Source: Hexactinellida sp. DTS-2022 (taxonomy: Eukaryota > Porifera > Hexactinellida). Taken from it: a stretch of DNA of 64,000 nucleotides. The number at the start of each line of letters is the position of its first letter. The first letter of the stretch is position 1. Positions 11,101-19,928 of this stretch are shown here, piece by piece. The translations under genes were made by a program, and so were the position numbers. The notes beneath the pieces were generated by a model that did no database searches, had not been told where the DNA came from, and was given only the letters and a program-made list of their open reading frames with translations. The stretch is taken from the NCBI GenBank assembly GCA_028753945.1, contig JAPNXP010000008.1:4154001-4218000 (forward strand), written 5' to 3'.

Positions 11101-14100
11101 TATACTATACGAACAAATTTCTACGGCGATCTGTTGTATATTATTTCAAACTACCTCCTGATGGTTCTAAGGGAGGCTATGCATGATCTGTCCAGGATTA
11201 GGTTTCTGTTCTCCGACAGGTCGAGGTATCTGAGCTGCGGGAAGTAGGCCTGCGCGCCGAGCGGCAGCGCCTGCAGCTCGTTAGCAGATATGTCCAGGTC
11301 CCGGAGAGAGGAGCAGTGGGAGAGATCCGGGATGTCCGTCAGGCGATTCGAGTGTGCGAACAGAATCTGAAGCTTGAAACAGGTGGCGAGTCTGGCAGGC
11401 AGCTGGACAAGTCGGTTGCCAGACAGGTTAACCTACAAACATATTGCTTAGTATATCTATACAGTGGATGCCGGATATAGTAAGAACATCGTCGGGAACT
11501 GCATAGTGTTCTTATAACTGGCATAATTATACAGGGTATATGGAAACCGTTTTCCAATATAGTGTTCTTATATCCGATATGTTCTTATAACCGGTGTTCT
11601 TATATCCGGTATCTACTGTACTTATATCTGTATGTAGGGAGCAGAATAACATACGTATTCTAAATCCTCCATTTTAGCAAAGAAGTGGTCAGCAATGTTA
11701 GAAATGTTGTTGTGCGATAGATCCAGCATTCTGAGTGTTCTGTAGCTGGATATGACAGCCACGGCTGTCTCCGTTAGTTTGTTGCAGGACATTAGGAGGT
11801 GTCGGATAGACATGTCCTGTGTGTCGCTCGAGAGAGGGAGCTCTGTCAGGCGATTGCAGCTCAGATTCAATTCGAGGAGTGACACTAACCGCAGGAGGAG
11901 AGCCATTGGGAGAGAAGTGAGGTAGTTGTGACTGGCATCTAGCTGCTCTAGCAGGCACTTGTCTATTCTGTCAGGGAGAGCCTACATCCGAACAGTAATA
12001 AGGCATTGTTTTATTGACACTCAAAATAATGTCTCCGTTTCTTAACAGCGTTCCTAACTCTCTCAGTAGTCAGTACGCCAGGTTTGGTGGCGTTTCATAA
12101 GCCACCAAATTTTGCCTTTGTGCTACTCGTGCTTAAATAATCCACCTAAATTGTGGATTATATGACGTTGTGTAATTTATATATTTCGTTGCACTATTTG
12201 TTATTAATAATAGTATTGTTTTACGGCATCAGAAGTTTGTTAAGTAATCAGTGGTTTGTTAAACAGGCCGTTGTTTATTCTTTAGCCACCAGAAGAAGTG
12301 AGGTGGTGGCCTAATTAGCCACCATAAAAATTACATTTTCTCGTGCACTAACTACTCACAAGCAAATGGTTGGAAGATACGTTTAGCTTTACGAGAGCCC
12401 GCATGTGCCAGAATATCCTGGCGGGCAGGTGAGTGAGCAGGTTGCGACTGGCGTTAATTTCTCTCAAAACCGGTAAATCACAGAGAGACTCCGGCAGCTC
12501 TTTAAGAGCGTTCCTAGATACGTCTAGCGTAACTAGGTTATTAGCTAAGGTGTCCATAGTGATACTCTGCAGTCTCCCTCCGGATACCACCGCCTCACTC
12601 AGGGCCTACAACACAGTATTAATACCCGGATAATACACTGATAAGAGAGAGGGCTATAAGGTTACATTGTCATTGAGTGATAAGACTTGAATAGAAGTAG
12701 AGTTACAAGCCAGTTGCTGAAGGGCTGGCGTTTTGTTAGAATCGAATTCATCCAACTCTGTATGAGTAACGTCTAGCTAAGGGAATAGGAATATCAATAC
12801 TAATATAGGTCATTACTTTAATTAACAAGCAATTCAATGTCAATACAGTCGAAACCGGGTTTTTCTAACACCGGTTTTTTCTAACTAACCATTTATTATA
12901 AAAGTGTAAGAAATTCCAATTTTGTTTTATTTTCAATCGGTTTATTCTAAGTATGGGATTTTTTAACTTTATTTTCATGCAAAGAATTGGTTAGAAAAAC
13001 CGGTTGCGACTGTACGTACAATGTCCTACATTTATATTAGGATGAGAAATCCTCGCTAATTAGAACCTTATTCCCATCTGTATAATGTTAGTACAGTATT
13101 AGTAGGCTGGTTACCTGATATAGATTCCCCATAAGACTGATAGCTGCGGGCAGAGAGCCAGATATGGGGTTGAGTCTCAGGTCTAACTTCTCTAGCTTGA
13201 ACAATCTATTCAGCTCTTCTGGGAGCTTTGAGATTTTGTTGCCAGATATAACGAGACTCTGTAGCGAGTATATCTTCAGTAGAACTTGTGGGAACGATGA
13301 AAAGCTATAAAAGGGGAGTTATTAGAGTGTATAATACATGTGTCACATATTGGAAGAAATAATTCGAATAAATAAAGGGCTCGTTAAAGTTAAAGTTATA
13401 TTAAAGTTATTTTGCTAACTTGTTGAATGATACGGTGAGTATACTCAGTTTCTGCAAAAGAGACATTTGTTGAGGGAGGTTGGTCAGCTGGTTGCTGTGA
13501 AGAGACAGAGATTCTAACTTCTTTAATCTCCCTATCTCTTCTGACACCTCGCATAGTCTAGTGAGAAGAGGTAAACAAATATTATAAGTAAACAAATGTT
13601 ATAAGTAAACAAATATTATAAGTAAACACAACAAATATTATAGCTAAACAAATATTATATAGCTAAACAAATATTATAGGAAAATAAATATTTAAGAGAG
13701 ATATTAAGATGAATAGCTCACGTGTTCCTGGAGAGGTTGAGGGACTTTAGAGTTAATATGCTGCAGATCTGTATGGGGAAAGCAGCCAGCTCGTTGTCCG
13801 AGAGTGTGAGATTCCGCAAGTGAGAGAACTTAGGGAGATCACAGATATAACCGAGAGGTCTACTCGACGCATCGCCAGTTCCTTCTGGAAACGGGTCGGC
13901 CTGTTTCCGCATGAAGTTCCTGCCCAGGTTAAGCGAGTGGATGTGTTTGTACCAGTGCACGAACACGTGGTCGGGAATGTTCTCCAGACAACAGGAGGAC
14001 AGATTCAGCTCATCGGGCTTCCTACGATTACAGAATTCAGTGGACACTCGTTAATAGGAACACGGATAAGGCGAACAAGGTATAATTCCCCTAAGCTATA

Positions 14101-15628
14101 CAAAGACATGCAAATGACTCCAATTAATACGAATTCCGGCTAATATGGGCAAATTTTATGAAAAAATAGAAAAAATAGGTTAATAACTTAATATGAAAAA
14201 TAGGGAATAAGTATATCTACCTGTAAGTCATTTTGCTAGCTTTTCTAAACCAAGTAGTGTACAGGGTCCAAGTGTTGAAAGCGATTAGAATTGAGACCTT
14301 CTGGACATTGGAGTAAATCCGGACTGCGTTCACCACGCCTCGCTTGGACTTCATCTTGTGCTCTTCCACATTCCCTTTGTATATGTTCAGCACGAAGGGT
14401 CTCCCTTTCCTGGCGCCGGACCGGAATATGAGCAGTCTGCTGCCGCAGAGGATGCAGTACCGGTACTCCCACCGGTGTGCCCATCCCACCTACAGAGGAG
14501 GGTAATATTACAAACGGTATTATAATAGGATATGTATTATGTATTGTAGCGTCACAGGTATCAGTTCACAGGATAGTATATACCGACTGTATACAACTGG
14601 GTCTTCAAACTATAAATATGAGACGCCAAAACAATTTATAATATCGCAGGATTGTTTATGGCAAAAAATTGAAGTTGAATCTCATTGCTCGGTTGAGCCG
14701 ATTAAATAGGGACGCGAAAGGGAAAGTTTGAATACCTAGAGACTAGACTAGAGTATATAGCTAATAGAGCACACCCATGGCCATGGCACACCTGTTTCAT
14801 TCTGAAGGTTCCTTTGAGATGCAGCCTCTCCTCCACCTCTGGGAGCTGGGGTCGGCCCGAGAAGAACTTAATGTAGTTAGCCGTCTCGTTCCCGCGGCCC
14901 TCCCGCTTGATGCGCAGCAGGTCCTGGTAGCCCAGCTGTCGCAGCAGCTGGTTCTGCACCTCCAGCGGGTTCTCGATGTCCTCCAGCCTCCGGATCAGGT
15001 CGTCATACAGCTGCACGTAGCTACACAGGGAAAGTAATAGCTATAGATATACAGGGTAATAGCTACAGATTTCTTCGCATGTATTAATATATAATCGTGG
15101 AAATTCATGAAAATAATGAAAAACTATGCAACAGAGCTACTCCAAACAGGTATAAATGGTAAAACAAAATAATAAAATTCAAAATTCCCACGGGTATAAT
15201 AGCTAAAAAGACACGCCGATTTAAATTTGGCTTTTATAAATCTGTACTATGAATATTTATTGTTGTTGTCTACAATTGAATCTCATGGTTCGTAGCATAA
15301 CTCACATGGCCTCACATCCGAATATATCGGCTAGCGCCTCTGCGCTGGTGGACAGCACGCACTGCACGAGCTTAGAGCTGGAGTCATCTGTCCGATACAC
15401 GCGAATGAGACCGCGATCCGAGTGCTCCTTCATCCAGGCGAACAGATCCAGTTCCTGTTCCTTCTGCTTCCCCTTCTCGCTGCTGGTGGCTGTGGACAGG
15501 AAGAACTCAATGGCCGTCATGCGGCCTCTCTCGAGAGTGCTCACCTCCTCGTCCTTGTCAATAGCCCACCAGAGCGTGGAGGGAATGGGGGTTATGATGC
15601 GGGGAAATGTGCCACTCGTTTCTGACAT
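8159..15628 (-). CDS. PHLPP: PH domain leucine-rich repeat protein phosphatase
   Basis: Fifteen exons, 1142 residues: 15306-15628, 14792-15020, 14221-14489, 13722-14021, 13420-13557, 13115-13304, 12666-12776, 12360-12605, 11655-11981, 11155-11432, 10688-10935, 10247-10437, 9822-9996, 8721-8875, 8159-8407. All phases join. Domains in order: RA-like N-terminus (about 1-110), PH domain (150-275), leucine-rich repeats (275-800), PP2C-type phosphatase (about 830-1095), short tail. In animals PHLPP dephosphorylates the hydrophobic motif of AKT and PKC. The PP2C region shows SAHDEFLVIGSKSIWEF and GCLDNVAVLVVV as in PHLPP. The site corresponding to the metal-binding DG motif reads FAIIEG (about residue 886), with Glu for Asp. 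One donor is GTTAGC (13419/13418). Introns carry several TIR elements. Confidence 0.93.
8472..8631. mobile_element. Family A TIR element (MITE)
   Basis: A 160 bp element in a PHLPP intron. It runs CAGTAGAACCTCGTTAGTAC to an inverted copy ending ACTG and is flanked on both sides by TA. This is the cleanest member of the family; relatives lie at 25347, 25969, 30465, 37878 and 49993. The architecture fits pogo/Tigger- or mariner-type nonautonomous elements. Confidence 0.8.
8950..9423 (+). CDS. Small single-pass membrane protein nested in a PHLPP intron
   Basis: Intronless, 157 residues, on the strand opposite PHLPP inside its 946 bp intron (8876-9821). A hydrophobic signal peptide (about 1-20) is followed by a short ectodomain with two cysteines (C35, C40), a transmembrane segment at about 49-72 and a basic cytoplasmic start (KRPRP). 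The tail is Tyr/Pro-rich with a PPNY motif at residues 144-147, a PPxY ligand of WW domains such as those of NEDD4-type ubiquitin ligases. The organisation resembles small PPxY adaptor proteins, but I do not recognise a family. The combination of signal peptide, TM and PPxY over a single uninterrupted frame makes a chance ORF unlikely. Confidence 0.65.
   Translation: MISTRHIVVILLVNLVASNYGNSELPRVARRTDSCQDGSCESSSFDIYLWPLWLIPCLVLIVPCVVGGLVIACQELAKRSGMIHKRPRPSTARVSQSFENPDLQTTLRHYPAGYAMYPDGDWYVKPATPVNTSSYPYLTDEGAPPNYSQLLVANKTE
10086..10215. mobile_element. Degraded family A variant in a PHLPP intron
   Basis: An inverted-repeat relic with GTATTAACCGGAGTCACTTG and CGCCTTATCCGTGTTCCTAT blocks. The same blocks recur near 10966, 14040 and 31808, defining a second subfamily of family A. 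Confidence 0.6.
10477..10684. mobile_element. Family F TIR element abutting a PHLPP splice donor
   Basis: A 208 bp element with ends CAGTCAAGT...ACCTGACTG, flanked by TA at 10475-10476 and 10685-10686. On the minus strand the PHLPP donor GT is 10687-10686, so the T of the donor is the T of the TA flank. The other family F copy is at 54640. Confidence 0.75.
10966..11080. mobile_element. Family A variant, degraded, in a PHLPP intron
   Basis: Begins CAGTAGACTCTCGTAATATG and carries the Cys-poor AT spacer and GACTCCGGATAATAGGAATT block of the second subfamily. The far end is eroded. Confidence 0.5.
11462..11618. mobile_element. Family B TIR element (MITE)
   Basis: A 157 bp element, CAGTGGATGCCGGATATAG to CCGGTATCTACTG, with TA on both sides, inside a 222 bp PHLPP intron. 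It is a clear member of the family also seen at 30845, 33780, 38417, 51275 and 57216. Confidence 0.8.
12083..12323. repeat. Foldback segment with GGTGGC/GCCACC hairpins
   Basis: Within the 378 bp PHLPP intron, two short hairpins (12083-12109 and 12305-12323) share the GGTGGC/GCCACC arms and lie at the two ends of an AT-rich spacer, as in an eroded TIR element. Confidence 0.4.
12846..13012. mobile_element. Family C TIR element (MITE)
   Basis: A 167 bp element, CAGTCGAAACCGGGTTTTTC to AAAACCGGTTGCGACTG, flanked by TA on both sides, in a PHLPP intron. Other copies are at 21178 and 39085. Confidence 0.8.
13573..13682. repeat. Short tandem repeat, AACAAATATTATAAGTAA type
   Basis: About six imperfect copies of an 18 bp AT-rich unit fill most of the 164 bp PHLPP intron 13558-13721. 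Confidence 0.75.
14040..14150. mobile_element. Family A variant, inverted
   Basis: Begins CTCGTTAATAGGAACACGG and carries the GGCGAACAAGG and CCAATTAATACGAATTCCGG blocks, the reverse orientation of the 10086 and 31808 copies. It lies in a PHLPP intron. Confidence 0.6.
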
Positions 15629-15808
15629 TCCTATCTCTCAGATTGAAACTATGAGACTATAATTAGCGCTGTATTAGCACTGGTACTATTGAGCAGCTTT
15701 AGCATTGAACATAACTAACTAGTATAGCATTAATACAACACTAAAAGCATATACGTAGCCGCTAGCCTGGCAACACTAAAGTGATAATGGAGCGGAGACG
15801 CCGTTCTA

Positions 15809-16554
15809 CTACACGACCATTCCCAGGACCGGACAGTCCTTGTGTCGGAAGTCAGCTGGCCCCACCATCTCCTCCTGTCTCTCTCCTATATCCGTCAGAT
15901 ATGCGATCAGCTGTTCCGCCTGCTCTGACGTCACGCGCCCGTCCTTCTTGTAGAGGAACTCGAACAGCTGTGTGAACAGAGACAGCTGCACCCTGGCGGC
16001 CCCCCCGTCCGGGTCTGCGGACTGGATCTCACACAGCATGGTCATGGTGTCCGTCAGCGTTCTGTTCAGCATGGAGCAGGCCAGCACGAGCAGCTTGCTT
16101 AGCGTCAGCGGCTCTCCCTCCCCGCCCCCGGCCCCGAGGTCAAACCCCCCCAGACCCAGGAGCTCCTCCAGCACGCCCTTAGTCATCCCGAGTCGTATCC
16201 ACTTATGCTCAAGCGTGCCCACCTCAAGGTCTGCTTGAGCTCCTAATAGATAGATATATAGATATCTAGATAGACAGAGAGATATAACGTACCTAGCTGC
16301 TTGTGTAGAACCTTGAGGAGTCCCTTCGACATGCCTCCCTTATCGGAGGGGGGCAGGGGGAGCTCCAGTCGGTCTTTGACCGGGGGCTCCTCCCCCTTGC
16401 TGAGAGCCTCGAAGTAGGCGCTGGACCAGGCCAGGAGGTCGGCCGGCTGAGTGCGAATAGCGGCCTTTGTGAACTGCTTCATTATCTCCGGGAGCTCGGG
16501 AGGGATCTTTATCTGCTCCGAGCAGTAGATAGGCCCTTCGGATTCTGGATCCAT
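15809..16554 (-). CDS. ROPN1L: Ropporin-1-like protein (radial spoke / fibrous sheath)
   Basis: Two exons, 16293-16554 and 15809-16242, give 231 residues (human ROPN1L is 230). The start reads YCSEQIKIPPELPEIMKQFT followed by KAAIRTQPADLLAWSSAYFE, the RIIa dimerisation/docking domain typical of ropporins. KGLLKVLHKQLG, LEHKWIRL and DPDGGAARVQL match later blocks of the family. In animals it binds AKAPs in sperm flagella and motile cilia as part of the radial spoke. Its start is 402 bp from the divergent plus-strand four-TM gene; PHLPP begins 180 bp beyond its stop on the same strand. Confidence 0.93.
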
Positions 16555-16956
16555 TATAGATACTCAGAGCTACATACGCGCGGAATTATATTTATTTATA
16601 AATTTTCGAATTTGGCCAGAATTACAGCAAAACCTTCTCACGATTGGTTCCCAACCTGGGGCCATGGCGACAGTAGGGATCCACAAACAAGATCTCAAAT
16701 TTTGTATTTCGGTCAATGGGAGGGGTCCACAGAATGTCTAATAATTGCTTAGATAGCGGTTGAAAAATGTTGGAAATTGCTGACGTATTTACTATGAGAT
16801 GTGATTGAAGGATTTCAGTAAAACTATACATATTTCAAATGAGGAGGTTCACAGAAATAGCAGTAGATCCTGTTCTATCATGATGTGTTACTCAAATACA
16901 AAGATATAAATAAGGAGTATGTACAGCAGTGAGTTTATTGTTATTTCTGAAGGCTG

Positions 16957-17634
16957 ATGGATACTGTGAAACTGACAGAGACAGAGGAGCAAGAAAAGGG
17001 GTTTCTCCTCACCAAGGGTAGGTTCGTTGACTTAGTGCTGGTTACGCTCGGACTCGTAGCACTGGTGTTCAGTTTGACAGCTTTTATCGGCATTACGTCA
17101 TCTCTAATTGTAACCGCTACCGCCTCTAAGATTCCGCACCACAGATGCATACTATACGCGGACAGCAATGAAGAGCAGACGGAGATCGTATTCGGGAGGA
17201 GCGGGCCTTGCTACGCGGTGTTCATAGCGCCCATTGGGGTCTGGCTGTGTCTAGCGCCGCTAGTGGTATTCCTCAGCTTAAAGATATGGAGGAAATGGAA
17301 TATCACATTTGTCGCCTACATGTGGACTCTGGTACTAATCGCGCTTTTCGTCTACTGTCTAGTTTCCGCGAGTTTAGTGTCCGCGGGGGAAGCAGTAACC
17401 TGCGCAAAGGTAGAAAACCTAACACATCCGCTTGGGGGCAAACAGTCCTGCTCTCAGGGAGGGGCCTACTTCAATGTGACCCTCGGCGCCAGGGGGTACG
17501 CACGGTTCGATGCCTGGGTTCACCTAACAGAGGCCGGTATGTGGGTTAGCACCTGTCTGGTTCTGTTTATGCTCGTTATATACGTGGCCAGGTGTGCCGT
17601 GTGGACGCTACGGCAGTTGCAGGGGAGACGTTAA
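16957..17634 (+). CDS. Four-transmembrane orphan protein, copy 1
   Basis: Intronless, 225 residues. Four hydrophobic segments lie at about 24-53, 86-110, 118-143 and 193-212, with short cytosolic ends. Loop 1 has C64 and C85; loop 2 has C149 and C165 and two N-glycosylation sequons (NLT, NVT). It is clearly homologous to the genes at 47481 and 49034: the CSQGGAYFN...GYARFD...TEAGMW block is shared with 49034 nearly residue for residue. The layout resembles tetraspan families such as claudins, but the claudin W-GLW-C-C signature is absent, so I leave it unnamed. Confidence 0.75.
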   Translation: MDTVKLTETEEQEKGFLLTKGRFVDLVLVTLGLVALVFSLTAFIGITSSLIVTATASKIPHHRCILYADSNEEQTEIVFGRSGPCYAVFIAPIGVWLCLAPLVVFLSLKIWRKWNITFVAYMWTLVLIALFVYCLVSASLVSAGEAVTCAKVENLTHPLGGKQSCSQGGAYFNVTLGARGYARFDAWVHLTEAGMWVSTCLVLFMLVIYVARCAVWTLRQLQGRR

Positions 17635-17927
17635 ACTGTTGTGTTTAGTTAGGATATTTATCTGTAGTTCAATAGTATACTTATACATGTTACGGAAGAT
17701 GTTGGCGATTGGAAGATGTTGGCTAAACGCCAACATCTTCCGCGGAAGATGTTGGCTCGGTTAATTTGTATGGCTTTTCTTCAGCATAATGAGGTTTCAG
17801 TTAACCGCAGGACTTATCAGGTTTCCAGTTATGTAGCATTGATAAGGTTCCTGGTAACATTTGCAGTAATAAGGCTTCCACAAATAAAATTTTGAAGATG
17901 TTGGCTCGGGAATTACAAATATAATTA

Positions 17928-18010
17928 CTGTAAATCCCTTCGTTATATCCGGATATAACGAAGGAATTTCCAGTTCCTAAGCACTTCGTTATAACGAGAG
18001 TTCACTTTAT
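17928..18010. repeat. Family D-like palindrome inside the foldback element
   Basis: The palindrome CTTCGTTATATCCGGATATAACGAAG followed by CACTTCGTTATAACGAGAGT matches the 42479 element, so a family D copy or fragment is nested here. Confidence 0.55.
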
Positions 18011-18080
18011 ATTCATGTTTACTTCTAGTATTTACATATTATCTATATTTCAGATCAATAATTACGAGCCCTTCGTCTCG

Positions 18081-18180
18081 GTCGCTTCGCGACGGATCTC
18101 TCTCTCACAAAAGTCGCTTCGCGACATTTGTTCGTTCGTGTTATTCATTACGCGATACAATTAACGGCCGCTTCGCGGCC
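18081..18180. repeat. Cluster of CGCTTCGCG hairpins
   Basis: Three perfect small hairpins share one loop core: GTCGCTTCGCGAC at 18081-18093 and 18113-18125, and GGCCGCTTCGCGGCC at 18166-18180. They are GC-rich islands in AT-rich DNA. Confidence 0.8.
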
Positions 18181-18519
18181 TTTCCCTTCCCAAAAAGCTA
18201 TATAGTATTACTATTCAGTTTCACCTGTGGCTAGTGAATTACACACTATTACTTAATAACGCGTGCCTAAAATTCATTTTGGGTTGTGATTCCTGTAATT
18301 TGTTTGGGGAATTATGTTGAGTAAGTTATTCTCATTGCTCAATAGTTATTAATTATTAGTTAATTAATAGCTCAATAATTCTTAAGGATAGCTCGTTCAG
18401 CTATATTAAAAGGTTCAGCTTGTTAGCTCAAATAAATTGAGACCTGTGGTTGGTAAATTATACGCAATTAATTATTTCAGTAAGTTGTATTGCAAAGTAA
18501 TTTACTAACTCTGGGTGTA

Positions 18520-18604
18520 ATCTCTCCATAATAATGGTTTAAAGATGAGAATAAGACCGCTTCGCGGTCTTATTCTCACCATTAAACCATTATTATGGAG
18601 AGGT
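18520..18604. repeat. 85 bp imperfect hairpin
   Basis: A stem of about 37 pairs: CTCTCCATAATAATGGTTTA pairs with its inverted copy at 18583-18602, then a small internal loop, then GAGAATAAGACCGC pairing with GCGGTCTTATTCTC around a TTC loop. The flanks (18505-18615) pair further, less well. It could be a nested foldback repeat; precursor-RNA function is only a guess. Confidence 0.75.
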
Positions 18605-19236
18605 AAATCCAGGGTTGCAAAATATTTGATTTATAAATAGTAATAAAGTTCTACATCTCAATAAACAATTCTTTTTGCAGGAGCTGGGTTAGTGAATTAT
18701 TTAATTTAATTGATAGTAATAATTAACATAATAAATCTCATCGTTATAGGCAGAACCAAAAATCCTAGATTACTTAACTTAATTAATTTCTAGTAGAAAT
18801 CCTAGGTTAGAAATTACGTAATCCCATTGATAGTCTTATTATAGGAAGCCAATATAGGTGTAATAAATAAACATTGCTTAGAGAAATTAACTACTCTAAG
18901 CGCATTCTTGTTAACCAAACAAATCAGATCACCCACATAGTGTTAAAAATAATAGGACACATTTTAACTAATAACTTTCGCTATGTAAGTTCGTAAAAAT
19001 TGATAATTTTCACAAAGGTGTTCCATTATGTGTTGTCGATTTTCATATAAAATTTATACTAACGGAGTCAAATTTGCAAAAGTTATTAAGGAAAAGGTTA
19101 CCGTGTCATGTCATGCTCACAATATTTCGCTTAGAAAACCAACAGACCCATGTCGCTATGACAAACTACTCCTATATACCAAATCTCAGCTTTCTAGGTA
19201 GTATGGTCTTTTCAATTAATTACGGACAAACATCCC

Positions 19237-19263
19237 CACACACACACACACACACACACACAA
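19237..19263. repeat. CA microsatellite
   Basis: About 13 uninterrupted CA dinucleotides inside the foldback element. Confidence 0.95.
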
Positions 19264-19928
19264 CAATTCCGCTTTTAATATATAGATATTTGTAATTCCC
19301 GAGCCAACATCTTCCAATACGGAAGATGTTGGCGTTTACAAAATTTCATTTGTGGAAGCCTTATTACTGCAAATGTTACCAGAAACCTTATCAATGCTAC
19401 ATAACTGGAAACCTGATAAGTGCTGCGGTTAACTGAAACCTCATTAGTGCTGAAGAAAAGCCATACAAATTAACCGAGCCAACATCTTCCAATCGCCAAC
19501 ATCTTCCGTAACATACATATGTCACTTTATTGTCAGAGAACATTTATCGACATTATTATTAATCCTGTCCTCACCTTATTTGTACAAAAACAAGTGAACT
19601 GTATACAGAAGGAAATGCTTATAATGCAAAGACAAATGGTCTAAGTTGTTTAATTAATTCGCTAATGGTTTGTCACCTTTTGGGAGGGAAGATGTGAATA
19701 TTTTCTTAGAAATTTAACTTGGTTTCTAAATACAGTATTTAAAATATGTAGCTCTTACCAGTTACTCTCATCAATTCGAACAAACAACAGATAATTCGTA
19801 TATATTATATTTTGAACTCCAATAATTTAGCTAATTAGTCAATACCTAGTAAATTTCGCAAATAATATATTATCGATTGATTACTAAATAGAATTCAAAT
19901 TAATACACATGTTCGGCTAAGGGTGAAG

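Larger units (their letters stand above)
17688..19513. mobile_element. Foldback transposable element with long inverted termini
   Basis: A 1.83 kb element. Its ends are inverted copies about 220 bp long (17688-17912 and 19290-19513), beginning TGTTACGGAAGATGTTGGC. Both arms contain the same GCTGAAGAAAAGCCATAC, TATCAGGTTTCCAGTTATG and GCAGTAATAAGGCTTCCAC blocks in mirror order, roughly 95 percent alike by eye. The 13-mer GGAAGATGTTGGC and its complement recur several times in each arm. The interior is AT-rich noncoding DNA with no transposase frame, a CA microsatellite and several hairpins. I infer a nonautonomous element. Confidence 0.85.

Noticed and set aside
18520..18604. The 85 bp hairpin as a microRNA precursor
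   Set aside because: It lies within a foldback element, its arms are too symmetric and its loop is shared with nearby short hairpins, so a repeat origin is more likely.
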